Origin: Schizophyllum amplum
Taxonomy: Eukaryota; Basidiomycota; Agaricomycetes; Agaricales; Schizophyllaceae
Assembly: GCA_007026445.1 (NCBI GenBank)
Contig: VDMD01000039.1
Coordinates: forward strand, 222,263-286,262
Reading direction: 5' to 3'
DNA length: 64,000 bases
Shown here: positions 25,590 to 36,125 of the stretch, piece after piece
Position numbering within the stretch: the stretch's first letter is position 1
Layout: each line of letters opens with the position of its first letter
Translations under genes and position numbers: made by a program
Notes under the pieces: model-generated
Told to the model about the DNA's origin: nothing
Databases searched by the model: none
The model's input: only the letters and a program-made list of their open reading frames with translations

Positions 25590-25890
25590 AAATTCACGCA
25601 TGTATTGCCATATACAATGTAGGCTCTATTGTGAGGGAATCATGGCGAAGCAAGTCATCTTTACAGCGAACAATGGGCGTCTCGACGAACGGAATCAGAT
25701 CAAGTGCGCCACCGAGTTAGCTAGCTTGTCTAACTTGGTGGGTAATCCGCTAGAACGCAGACAGCCCATATGGACGATATGCGTGCGATTAACCAAGAGA
25801 TCTGCTTGAATGGATGGAAAGTCAAGTCAAAGTCCATCCGTCACGGAGTCACACAAACTGTAACGCGCAATTGCCTGTTTGGGGTGCCGA
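25590..25890. repeat. Repeat shared with 34.39-34.69 kb (copy 1)
   Basis: Shared blocks in the same order: AACAATGGGCG.CTC.., AGAG-ATC-...CTGCTTGA..GGATGGAA, GTCAAAGTCCATCCGTCACGGAG, and GTAACGCGCA.TTGCCTGTTT. In both places the block lies upstream of TRM44-derived sequence, so the unit was duplicated together with that gene. A shorter match (GTCAAAGTCCA) occurs near 18342. Confidence 0.7.
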
Positions 25891-26069
25891 TAAGCACAAC
25901 ATTAGCAAATACGATCGTTGTCTGCCTCCCGCTGCCAATTCGAGTCAAGTAAAACCAGTCCCGAATCGCTACGCACTCGTCAATTTGCGAGCATCTCTCG
26001 CGTCATCTCCCCATTTCCTCCAAAACACTTCAGTATCCTCGGATAACCCCTAAATCCAACTTCTTACAG

Positions 26070-27812
26070 CACTCAAACCGCGGCGGAACCCGCTCCAGAT
26101 GCATTCCAAGGCGGTGTATCGTCACCTTCAGGCTTTTTTCACGACGACCCTCCTCAAAAGTATTGGACAGACGCGGGTCTTTCTCATATCCTGCCCCGTC
26201 GGCCTTCCTTCAAGATTTGATTTGGCCCCTCAGTACTTCAGTGCCCATCCTCCGCCGAATATCTCATCAAGGACATCATCAGTTCGAAGCCGCGCTCGGA
26301 CAGCTCGACCATTATTCCGAGTACAACGCGTCTTTGTTTCTCTGCAGGCCGGCGTCTCTCGGAGACGACAGAGGATTTCCTGGACAGTATCGCGCCTGCT
26401 GGCTTGGTTCTCTCGCGACGTGACCATACGAGACTGATTCCTCGACGACCCGACCGCGACCCTGCTCTGGAACACAACTGCACACTTCATCGTTCTCCTG
26501 CGGACAACCTACCCTTTGTCCTCATGCTCACGCCTATCACTCCCGATGCCCAATCCCTGCCCTATCGCCATTTCGCCGTCGTAAACCTCGACTTCCGCCA
26601 CATCGTCTCCGACATCGATGTTTTCACCGGCCGCAGCCGCGATGACGCCTTCGCCCCCTCCGCCTTGAGGTCGTCCTTCGTCGACATATAATTACAAATT
26701 CCGACACGCTCCTCTCCTCTCCTCCACCATCACATTCAGCAGCGTCGGATCCCGCCTCCACCTATACCGCACAGGCCTTGCCCTCCTCGAACCGCGTACG
26801 CACCGCTACCTACGGCTGGGCCGCGCTCACGCAATACAGGAGCGCGTGCACCACGACTGCCTCCTCGTGAGCCGTACTTACCAGGACCTCTACCTCGCAA
26901 TGCGCGCGCGCCACCGGCACCTCGTGGAGGAGAGGCAGGCGAGGACGTCTACTGAAGCACGTGTCTGAGGTGAGGGGCGTGGGCTGCATGTTTGCTGGGC
27001 ATCGTGGAGTGTTTGCTTGGCATTTTGTATGTTTGCTGGAGTGGACGGTCTGCTGGGGGGAGGGGGCTGTGTACTCGAGGCGCTGCCTGCCTATCAGCAC
27101 GCTGCTTTGCTGACGACGACTGACTACCCGTCTGACAGGATATCGGGATCTCGACATACTTGACGGTCTTATTGAGATACTCGTTCCTCGATACTCGGGT
27201 GGAGAACGAGCAGGCGGAGGCGCTCGACGACGAGCCGTGTAAGCGCTTACCTCGACCGCCAGGTAGCTCGTGACCTTGACCATCAGGTAGCTTCGTGACC
27301 TCGACCGCCAAGCAGCTTCGTGACCTCGACCGTCAGGTAGCTTCGTGACCTCGGCCGTCAGGCACCTTTGTGAACTCTTTGGGTAAGTAAGTCAATCACC
27401 TTGAATGACGAGCTCCTTTTGACCACGCAAATCATATGTGGCGACGGTCTACAGACCCACACCCTCGTCAAGGAAGGTTACGCCGGCCACGGCTTCGACG
27501 TCCGCGCATGCGCCTCCTTCCTCAGCGGCAACCACTGTGCGGACAATCTCACATCCTGGCTTCTGATCCTCGCGACCCGGCAGACTCGTCCGGCTACATC
27601 TCCATCTCCTGCTGCGCGCGGGCGTTCGACACAAAGTACCAGCGCTCGCGGTGGCCGCCGTGCCCGCGCTCAAGGGCTCCGTCGTCAACGGGCCCAATCT
27701 GAGCAGCGGGTGGCGCGGGGGTGGGCAGCGATGTACCGCGTGTGGCGGCGTGCCGGGGTCTGCGTTGCGGTTGAGGCGGAGGCGCTGAGGATACCGAGTA
27801 TGCGGGGTTGAG
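26070..27812 (+). pseudogene. TRM44: TRM44-like tRNA (uracil-2'-O-)-methyltransferase pseudogene
   Basis: The conceptual translation follows the order of fungal Trm44: FHDDPPQKYWTDAGLSHILP, TRLIPRRPDRDPALEHNCTL, LPYRHFAVVNLDFRH, SRLHLYRTGLALLE, RVHHDCLL.RTYQDLYLAMR, DIGISTYL, the SAM-binding region ICGDGLQTHTLVKEGYAGHG (normally CGNGLL.HIL), GYISISCCARAFDTKYQRS (normally CCAWAFD), and EALRIPS near the end. It is broken in several places. TGA at 26218-26220 replaces the expected Trp of the F-K-W-x-G-P-S region. Two compensating shifts lie around 26805-26850 near HRY..GW. The segment between the SAM motif and GNHxDxLTxW is shortened, and TGA at 27810-27812 interrupts the C-terminus. Trm44 methylates U44 of tRNA-Ser in yeast. 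A functional copy would have to lie elsewhere. Confidence 0.72.
27250..27368. repeat. 25-bp tandem repeat, about 4.8 copies
   Basis: Units start at 27269, 27294, 27319 and 27344, with a partial unit at 27250. Consensus is CGTGACCTCGACCGTCAGGT plus AGCTT, with a few substitutions each. It sits inside the TRM44-like pseudogene, between the DIGISTYL exon and the SAM-binding exon, at an intron position, so it probably expanded after loss of function. Confidence 0.85.
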
Positions 27813-28228
27813 CGATTGTTGGGGAGTGAGTGTCTCCCGGCGGGAGGTTGCGTCTGACGATGAATACACAGGCAGAAAATGGTTGACGGCGAGGACGACG
27901 AGAGCGGTCAAATACGGAGGTCGTTCTCGACGACGTGCGTGCGGGAGGGACGTTCAAGACGTGTGTTTCCGAGGGGAGATCTGGCAAACACTGCGCGGGC
28001 AATGAGGTGCTTTTTTTTGACGACGCCTTGATACTTAGAGATCCAATTTCTATCGCGTAGTTCTAGTGCAGAGGAACTATCCATGTGGTTTATATGTATA
28101 GAGGCTTTCGGTCTCGAAGTCACTACGGGCGTGAACACTTGGGCCACGACGACGCATATTCGGACCAGCACTAGATTCGGGTGTCCTCAAGGATGAAAGG
28201 ACGCACTGCAAGCGCATCTTGGCAGTCA

Positions 28229-30089
28229 CTAGCACAGCAACCTTCGGTCCTCTCGAAACATATCATCTTCGAGAAAGGTCAGTATGTAACGGCCATGGAA
28301 GAGGGTGTTTCCGCGGACCTTCGTAATGGACAAGCCCAGGCCTGGACATCCTGCCTTTCCACCGATTCGCAGCGCGCATACAGCATTCTGGAAAATCGCT
28401 GGTGTGCCGGCGTTGGTGCGCGGCCGTAGCCCCTGTGTCAGAGTCCACACGGGCGTACCGCCATCTGCTAGAACACATGTATCGTCGCATAGGGTGTGCA
28501 CGGAACGGTCTGTACGACTTTTCGTCGCGCAGACGTGGTCGAGAGGACGCAGACCGTCCGCATGGACATCCCGGGAGATGTCCATCTCGGGCACGAGCCA
28601 GAATACGCTGAAGCCAGAAAGGGCACCACCGTGCTGTGCAGTGGTAAGTCCTGGTACATCATGGAGGCTTACTAACGTACATGGAGTATCGATGGTCGAA
28701 TCCCTGGATACGTCGTCGGGAGGCCATCCTGTATTAAGGTGCATGTCCTGTTGATTCTGGGCGCTGGACGCCGCAGTTTCGTCCAGAAAGGCTTATTGAC
28801 AGATGAGTGGGCATCCACGAGCACAAAAGCACTCGACTCACTGCCGATCTGCTTTGCAATGGCCGTGATCTGTTTGCGGCATGTCTGGGACTCCTCTCGG
28901 TCTTTTCTAGCCTCTGAAGCGCCATCAGTACGAGTAGCGGCAAGCAGCGGAGCCGTGGATCGTACGGGCTTCGCAGGCCTCGGAGGCCTCGAGGATGTCC
29001 AGCGTCCTGCTCACGACATTAAAGGTTGCAGCGGACACAATATGATGATGATCTGTCGCCAGCCGGCCCAGGTCGTCCAAGGCCGAGGACACCTCATTCG
29101 ACTGACCTAACTTCTTTAGCCACAGTTCTGATGTCAGAGAAGTCAGCTGAGCATCACCAATGTCATGTCCGACTCACTCAGGCGATGGGTCTTCTGAAGT
29201 TTCGTGATTACTCCGAGAACGACCACGATCTGCACGAGGAGCTTGACGGAGACTTCGCGCAGGGCCTCAGGCATGTTGCGGGCGGCAATGAACTTGACAG
29301 TACGTAGATGATGCTCGATTGTGTCGAATGCCTCCAGTGCGGCGTCGAAGTCTTCGCTGACCTGTCTCGAGGCCTGATAAATCATCAATACAACTAATTG
29401 TTGACGAAGCTTCATATACATACCTGAATGACGACGAAGATGGCTGCAAAAATTGCCTTTCCGGGTGGGAATGGCTAGAAGGGATGCATCAGCGTGTTCT
29501 GCTGGCCGCCCTCACCGCTAAACGCACCAGGATGATTGCTTCCTCGAAGGTCCCGCAGAGTGTTTGTATGGTTGCGGCAATCGGCTCGATCTTGGATCGT
29601 AGCGTCTGCGGGCCGTCTGCACGTGACTTCTTGAAGGTTGCTTTGTTCTGTTCGATGTACGCGAAGATGGAGGTCGTAGAGTCGAAGGATGCGGCCTGAG
29701 GCGATGAGAGATCCATGCCGGTCTCACGTTCATATCGCATCAAGGCGTCTCTCCAAAGGTCGACAAGTGGATCCAGCCTGGGGCGAGATCGAAGCAGAGG
29801 GGATTTGGGATGCAATGACACGGGTGAGGTCCAGGCTGTTGACGTGGAGAAGCGGTCCGTTCTGCGGAGATGAAGTGAGCTCTAAGAACGGGAACTTAGA
29901 TGAACACGACGAACGTGGAGCGTCTTACCGATGCAGACCTTTGGTCGATGACGTGGGTGCTACAGCTGCTTGTCAGAAAAGCTAAGGGACCTCTTCCAGG
30001 TTGGTGACGCACCCAGATTCCTCCGCTGTACGGTCGTTGGAAACATGAGAAGCATCAGAGTCTTCAGCACGGTAGGCACCGTCTTCCAT
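28229..30089 (-). CDS. Goodbye-domain (fungal STAND N-terminal type) protein
   Basis: The N-terminal domain is intact after splicing. LVDLWRDALMRYERETGMDL is followed by IEPIAATIQTLCGTFEEAI, then PFPPGKAIFAAIFVVIQ (51-nt exon 29474-29424), ASRQVSEDFDAALEAFDTIE (29373-29178) and LWLKKLGQSNEVSSALDDLG (from 29127). This is the helical Goodbye domain seen at the N-terminus of many agaricomycete NLR-like proteins. Next come a coiled coil (28913-28681) and a C-terminal exon (28633-28229) ending GRYILTFLEDD, which recalls small ubiquitin-like tails. No NACHT or repeat domain follows, so it is a short form. The domain exon is open to an acceptor near 29862. Upstream exons may start at 30089 or nearby, but their phases do not join cleanly. 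Role in fungal innate immunity or death signalling is inference. Confidence 0.65.
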
Positions 30090-32378
30090 TGTGCTTGATT
30101 GGTGAATATCGAATGCGCGTGCTGGAACTGTTAGAGTGGGGAGCATCGAGACGCACCTTTATGTATACGAAGTTATATAGCCCTGGTTGCGACTCGCGGT
30201 CCATCGAGCGTGAGCACGGCCCGAATCGCAGATCGGACACTGACGAGAAGTTGGCGAATGCATCTAGCGCGCACAGGTTGGCACGCCTCGAGCACTACTT
30301 TGAAAAGATGACTGCTTACCGTCGCTGCATTCGCGGCATTAAACCAGGAGTCACGGTCGGCAAAACGAACTTCGCGACCGACATGTCTGATAAGATACAG
30401 CTTTTGGTTATGTAAGTTCCTTCTGGGGTGGCGACACGCGCGTTCGCAGTACCGCGATCGTCGACCAACGGTGACGCGACAGACAGTGGTTGTGGGACAT
30501 CGAAGGACGTTGGTCGCGGTCAAGTCGCGGTAGACTGCTGACCTTCAAGCACGTGTTCTGATTGATTTTCAGCAAATAAATGTGCGGAGTATACATGAGA
30601 GGGGAATGACGAACGCGACGGAGTCTGAGCCAGCTCGTCCACCTTACAAGAATGCTGGTTGAATGCTGGTCACCTGCTCGATTACGCGAGCGTATTCTCG
30701 AATCAAATGGTATATTGAGTCTACTGATCTTCACAAAGGTGAGTGGCTATAGGCGAAGTAATAAGTCGTACATCAGCGTCGATGTCATACTCACATGGAA
30801 GGCCTTGACCCCGCGCCTTGCTTCGGAAAGTCATTAACTCGCGCGCAAATCTCAGATGGAGCAAGTACGGCATGCTGCAGATTAGCTGCACTAAGTAGGT
30901 ATAACTCACCATTGTAGGGCCAGCGCGTGCGCGATGCAAATTAAGGACAATATGTGCTGCACGGGTCTCCCTGTAATCATATGAGTACGCGATCGATACT
31001 GGATACCGGAGGCGTACCTTCCCGCGGTCAGACGGGCCGAGCGTCGCGAATGGGAAGCTTTGGAAGCAGCCGCGCAGCGCGACCAGAGCCGCTGCGTGCG
31101 TGACAAAATCCCGCCGCTATCTCAGAGGCGGCGCGCAGTTTGTCGTGCTACGGAAATTATGACAGAGCTACAAAGGACGCGTATGAAACATGATGCGCCT
31201 GTGGCGGCGTTGGGGGTGGTGGGAGCGAAAGACATACGGCATCCGTCATCGTCTCCGCTGGTCTGAAGAGGATTTTGTTATCGATGACCGGACTGGCAAA
31301 GAGTATATAGGTCAACCAGCAATCGGGTGCGAGCATACGTCCGCATACTGGCGCACTCGCCGCACTTCAAGTGAGGGGGCAATCCTCAGCGTGTTTTGCA
31401 AGCCACCTGGTGCGGGCAATGTCACTGGACATCAAGTATCGCACTGCGAGGACGCACCAGACCCCGGGACATCATTGTTCCGAGCACTGAAGCGCAATAC
31501 ACTGTGAAAACTGAGTAACAAGGTGTTTTCACGATGTTCCTGTTGTCGAGCTGTTGCTCTTGCCGAGAGGTTGACATAGACTACGCGCAATCGTCCGCAG
31601 TCGCTGAAAATGGCGCTCGCCCTCTTTTGCGCAATCTGTCCCAAGGAGAAATGCAACAGTAAACGAGCGATGTGAAGTGGGCGGGCATCATGGGAAGAAG
31701 TCGCTGAGGAGAAGTCATGGATGAGCGAGACGACCCGCAACGGCGTCGAGGGCAGGTCGTGGGGCTGCCACTGGGGCCCGGGGCGTCACCGGCACCATGC
31801 ACCGGTCCGAAGTCCCGATCCGGTCCCCGGATGATCAAATAGCCTGCCCTCACGTTGGCATCCGCTCGCTTTCCTCTCCTCAGTTGGCACGGTCACAACG
31901 CCGGGCCTTTCCTACCCCAGCCTCTCAGGTAGACTCACTAAGCGCCGATCGTCGTCAACCTTGCATTGAGCCGTAAGACCACCCATTATCTTTCGATCGC
32001 GAGCCAATGCGCCCGACCCAGCAACAGTAGCAAGAGAAGAGAGTCACGATCAAGCATAATCGACGGAGGACCGCGTAGAGCTCAGCTGAGAGAACCTGGA
32101 TTGTAGTAGTAGACTAGTAGTAGGAGACGATGAATGACCCTGAATAGGTATGGCAATCGAAGATTTGAACCCTCAAAAAATCCGAGAGATTGACTGCGAG
32201 ATGAGTGATACGTGTGAGGGTCGCTCATGAGATGCAAGCAGGTACATAGGCCAGACAGGCTCGTACAGGCTTCACGACCAAGGAATGACCCTTGCTCTGC
32301 CGTCTCAGTCAACTAAACAATCTACTCGTTCTTTGTCAGCCTGAGAATAAAACACAGTAGATTGTAGCAACACACCTT
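30090..32378. other. Gene-poor region
   Basis: About 2.3 kb with only short, unrelated frames on both strands. Frames at 30173-30523 (minus) and 30721-30939 (minus) look mildly protein-like (for example QLICSMPYLLHLRFARELM) but lack a recognisable family and clean splice sites; they may be decayed exons. No tRNA found by eye. Confidence 0.4.
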
Positions 32379-33370
32379 TCAGCGACGGGTGAGAGGAGCC
32401 TGATGTTTGTTCCTGATATGACTGCGAAGATCTCCCTTCGTGTTGAAGCGCATGGAGCAGCCGCTTGCGTCACACGGGCACTGCATTTCGTTGCGATGGC
32501 GTTCGTCGTGGTCTTGCCGAATTTTAGCGAAAGGCAAAATAATTTTACACGAGATTTCGGCACGTACCGCGAAGATGAGAGGCGCTGGTGAATGTCTGTC
32601 CGCAATGACATATGTACTTGGGCTCAGTCTCCCGTCGTCCGTTGATTGCTTGATCCCGCAAGAGCGACTGGCCGACGCGAGGGCGATAACCGCCAGCCGT
32701 GCCAATAGGCATAGGCTCCGGAGAGGCGTGCACCCTGCCTGGAGGGCATGTTCCCGGCCGGTATCTGTTCGGGCCACCGATGCCGTACGCTGACGGTTCT
32801 GGAATACTCGGCGTCGCACGCCCACCCTCGCGCCTGAAGGGATCTGTCAAGAGTTATAGGCTAGTGAGCACAGCGAGGACTGAAGTAGGATTTAGCGCAC
32901 GCACCTGGTTCGACCGTAGTTATCTCCCGCATCTCAGGCGTCCCAGCCCACGGTGTATAGTCCCTCGGATTGTAGGCAGGGTGGGGAGTAACTGTACGTG
33001 CATTTACGGGCTGACGAGATGTGCTGTGAGAATCCTGAGGCCTCGGCGAGTATATGGTAGGCGACTGCATGCCTATATCTGAAGTACAATAAACAGCCAA
33101 ATCAAGGTGCGGGTGAGGAGGGGCGTACTTGGCAGTCCGTATACGCCATCGCGGTGGGACGCTCTACATTCCGAGGTCAGCAGAGAAAACCGCAACGAGC
33201 AGGAGAACGACCGACGCGGAGCTGTCCGCCCTCCGCCTGGGTCCGATACGTGACTGAGGATATACCACGACTTCGTCTGTCTCCGGATGTCTACGAGCAG
33301 CATTGAGCACGTCGAACGGCGAAGCAGTCCTGTTGAAATTGTCGTATCCGTGATCTCTATTTGAAGACAT
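32379..33370 (-). CDS. Small C2H2 zinc-finger protein
   Basis: 245 aa model with exons 33370-33250, 33161-33129, 33078-32905, 32843-32568 and 32512-32379 (738 nt, phases close). The N-terminal two-thirds is Pro/Ser/Tyr-rich. Two adjacent C2H2 fingers form the C-terminus: CHCGQTFTSASHLRDHDERH, created by joining exons 4 and 5, and CPCDASGCSMRFNTKGDL followed by RSHIRNKH. The tandem-finger arrangement with the TR/KDLxxH core suggests a sequence-specific DNA-binding factor. The first two introns are less certain (exon 2 is 33 nt; intron 1 is 88 nt with an AGAG acceptor). Target genes unknown. Confidence 0.75.
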
Positions 33371-34385
33371 GGTATGTTTGAGCTGGGGATTGATCTGTGG
33401 AGAGCCATCATCGGTCGTTTATGTACCCTCAGAGCTTGACTATGTCGTGAATCGCCGTCCAAGCTCGACGGTCATATCGCGAAAGTGCAGTCGCGGTCAC
33501 CCCGCTCGCGTACAACCGTGCGTGCCGACGTGCCGCGAGTCGAGAGGCTCGTCCTGCATAGCTCCGTCAAGCAGTGGACTGGGAGATGATGACTCTCAAA
33601 GTCGCGTACCTTCGACTGTCTGGATGACCGAGAGATATGTACTATGTGGCCCTTGAAAGGTCACGGTTATGTTCGCGGCACAGAAAACGTACCAAACCTG
33701 CGCGAGCGGACCCCGCGCCTTGAGCTTGCTCTCGGGGCTGGTGGCGAGCACTTGCTGTACAAATACCTCGCCTGGAAATGGTTCAGCATCGCTGACAAGA
33801 GATCCTTCTCTGGCCATGATGGACTGACTACAAGCGCGGTTATTGTCGGCAGGGTTTCCTCGTGACGCATCGTATCTTGTGGGATAGATAATATGGAGGA
33901 GAGAAAGCCAACAAAGAGAGTGAGACGGTTGGCAAGGTCGCAAAAGTAGAGCACGCAAGAATTAATCAGATTCGTAAATGAGGCGCAGTGCCTATACACT
34001 CCGGTCTTCCGCTCGTTCGCAGCGCAGAAGTATCTTAGGCCTCAGTTTGAGCACGCGCGTGTACAGAGGAAGTCATGTTGCAGAACGGCATGGAGGTCAA
34101 CTTCAAGAGAGCCAGTTCGTCACGGCGTTGTTACTCCGGCACGTCACCTACCCGTTCTCACAGTCACGTGACATTCAATATCCAACCGTCAAAGCGGGCC
34201 AGTGCCATACATCAGTGCAATGCTTCCAGCATCATTCATCGCTTGAGCCTACCAATACAAGCAATATAGTACCACAGCTAGAGGGACATATATACGAGCC
34301 AGTACAAGTATCAAGACGCGTCGCGCCCAACGTGGCCCGAGGTTCAGAGCCGGCGACGCGAGCAGACCAAGAAAGAGATAATCAT
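33371..34385. other. Intergenic, no gene recognised
   Basis: Promoter side of the C2H2 gene and undefined DNA. Frames at 33596-33999 (minus) and 33978-34604 (plus) show no family resemblance. A CACGTGA/TCACGTGA-like motif occurs near 34164. Confidence 0.4.
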
Positions 34386-34690
34386 ATATGCATTGTTCAT
34401 ATGTGGATCAGGATATTGGGAGATCTACTGCAAGTGGAATGTCCGGATAAGCGATATACAGCAAACAATGGGCGCCTCGGAGAACGCAGTACTAACGCGC
34501 TATCAGGCCAACGGAACCTTCCATTTCTTTCGGAGATCATCTGTTGCAATAGCCTGCGTGCAAGATGCGCGATAAGAGAGGAGATCAGGAGCAACTCTGC
34601 TTGACGGGATGGAAGTTCAGGTCAAAGTCCATCCGTCACGGAGCCACATAATCACCGTAACGCGCAGTTGCCTGTTTTGGCCACAAAAGA
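34386..34690. repeat. Repeat shared with 25.59-25.89 kb (copy 2)
   Basis: Second copy of the block that precedes TRM44-derived sequence, with exact stretches such as GTCAAAGTCCATCCGTCACG. About 0.9 kb further on the TRM44 fragment resumes; the intervening stretch contains the TIR element at 34946-35340. Confidence 0.7.
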
Positions 34691-34943
34691 TAGATCCCCA
34701 TCTTGTCTCACACGGCCAATGTTGAACGTTGATCGCGCGCATCCGCAGACTACAATCCGCAAGCAAACAAGCTGAGAATCCTCGTAGTTCTATGGCGGGA
34801 ACCGCATGGACTCTCTAATCGCGAAAGCAGCTGGTCTTGTCTGTTTGTTGGGACGAGCCGGAAGTTCCTTGGCACCCCTCTCAGAGAGCGTCAGAATCCG
34901 CCCACCCTTCGTAGAGAGAGCTCTCAAAAATTCATGGTCAGAC

Positions 34944-35342
34944 TAGACCGTATTTGATTCGGTATATATCAACTTCTGCACTGCTTGCAAAACGCTGCTC
35001 CACTAAGTGTAGCTGATCATTCAAAATTACATGCCCTTCGTTCAAAATCAAAGAGCCGCTGTTGTTGTACAGCCCAATGCAGGTTGACCACAGGCTCGAA
35101 CACGCGTAATGACGCGCACGGGCGTATGCCACCTGAGTCTACAGGCATGTCGGCGATGTCCGACAGCGTTTTCCGGCGGAGAGCAGCGACAGCCGGCCGT
35201 TCTACCACTCCTCCTCCCAGCCTCCGCCTATGTATTTTATTAATCTCGTTTTGAATTTCATCTAAGTTGCCCTCGTAGATGAATTTTGACGAGCTGCTTA
35301 GTTAAGTAAATCCTTGATATATACCGAATCAAATACGGTCTA
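34944..35342. mobile_element. 395-bp MITE-like element with 27-bp perfect TIRs and TA flanks
   Basis: Left TIR 34946-34972 begins GACCGTATTTGATTCGG; the right TIR 35314-35340 is its exact reverse complement over 27 bp. Both ends are flanked by TA (34944-34945 and 35341-35342), as expected for a Tc1/mariner target-site duplication. The interior (about 340 bp) has no transposase frame. It therefore looks non-autonomous. It lies between the shared repeat and the second TRM44 fragment. Confidence 0.85.
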
Positions 35343-35589
35343 CTGAGTCTCTTAAACTTCAATGACCTCCGGAGATTTCTTCTAACCACGACTCGGCCCG
35401 TCTGCTATCCCGACTCTACGACTCCACTCTGATCCGTCGCTTGGATCTTCTCGTGATCTTATCTAGAGACCTCAGAAGTCCCTGGTTAACCGCCACGTAC
35501 CCTTCTCGTGCTCAAGCATCTTGGTTCCGGCGACTTGCTGCCGCAACCCACTCACATCGATAAAGAAGCCTCGAGGCCATCCTGCTCTC

Positions 35590-35910
35590 CGACACGCCCG
35601 CATGCATCATCTCTCGTCTCCACCGCACCCGCATGGCTACGGCTAGGTCGTCCTCATCTCATTGAAAAACGCGCGCATCACGACTGCCTCATGCCGCGCA
35701 AGCCGTACCAGGACCTCTGCCTCGTGAATAAGTGGCAGGAGAGCAGAAGCGTGTGTTTGAGGTGCGCGCTGTGAACTGCCCGCTTGTCCTGCTACGCCAA
35801 GGACGACGGGAATTGACTGTCGGACAGCATATCGGGATCGCGACGGATCTGGTGCTGTTATGAAAGTACGCGTCCGCCGCCGAGACCCGGGCGGAGTATG
35901 AGCAGGAGAA
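35590..35910 (+). pseudogene. TRM44-like fragment (second copy)
   Basis: Matches the middle of the pseudogene at 26.07-27.81 kb: LIEKRAHHDCLMPRKPYQDL (compare ERVHHDCLL.RTYQDLYLAMR), then HIGIATDL (compare DIGISTYL) and AEYEQE (compare VENEQAE). It is heavily broken: the GYGW motif reads GYG-stop (TGG to TAG near 35643) and further stops follow. Only about 0.3 kb is retained; N-terminal and SAM-binding parts are absent. Confidence 0.7.
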
Positions 35911-36125
35911 ACGATGGTCAAAGAGTCGGGGCCAATGATGGGGCATCGAACAAGTGAGCAGGCCTTCCTCTCGATCTCCAGCTATCCACGAATCCTATCA
36001 CGCGCAATGTCAATTCGTACGAGGCATATATCAGTGTATTGCCAGTTGTCGACTTCCATATACAAGTACAATTACAACAATTATCTTTCGATCGACGGTC
36101 TTATTCTATTCCCTTGAGTGATGAG

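Larger units (their letters stand above)
19260..25900. repeat. Segmental duplication, copy B
   Basis: Counterpart of 12.24-18.1 kb, in the same orientation. It contains the paralogous finger gene (19455-22627), the same promoter-proximal motif (22790-22803) and the conserved upstream peptide (about 24300). Its distal edge merges into a second repeat shared with 34.4 kb. Confidence 0.7.
22628..26069. other. Flank of duplicated gene, no named gene
   Basis: Promoter side of the finger paralogue, then duplicated DNA. At 23.17-23.23 kb there is a short GTCCCGGCGTCACCTTGC repetition, and at 23.27-23.33 kb GGCTTGCTCTATACACGCTCT repeats. A minus-strand frame at 25097-25597 (166 codons) looks moderately protein-like but matches no family I know. 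Confidence 0.4.

Noticed and set aside
25097..25597. 166-codon minus-strand frame
   Set aside because: Moderately protein-like but no family, and its counterpart in copy A (17.6-18.0 kb) does not preserve the frame.
30173..30523. 116-codon minus-strand frame
   Set aside because: Possible decayed exon, but neither strand gives a consistent protein or clean introns.
35017..35254. Frames inside the TIR element
   Set aside because: Too short and unrelated to transposases; the element is judged non-autonomous.
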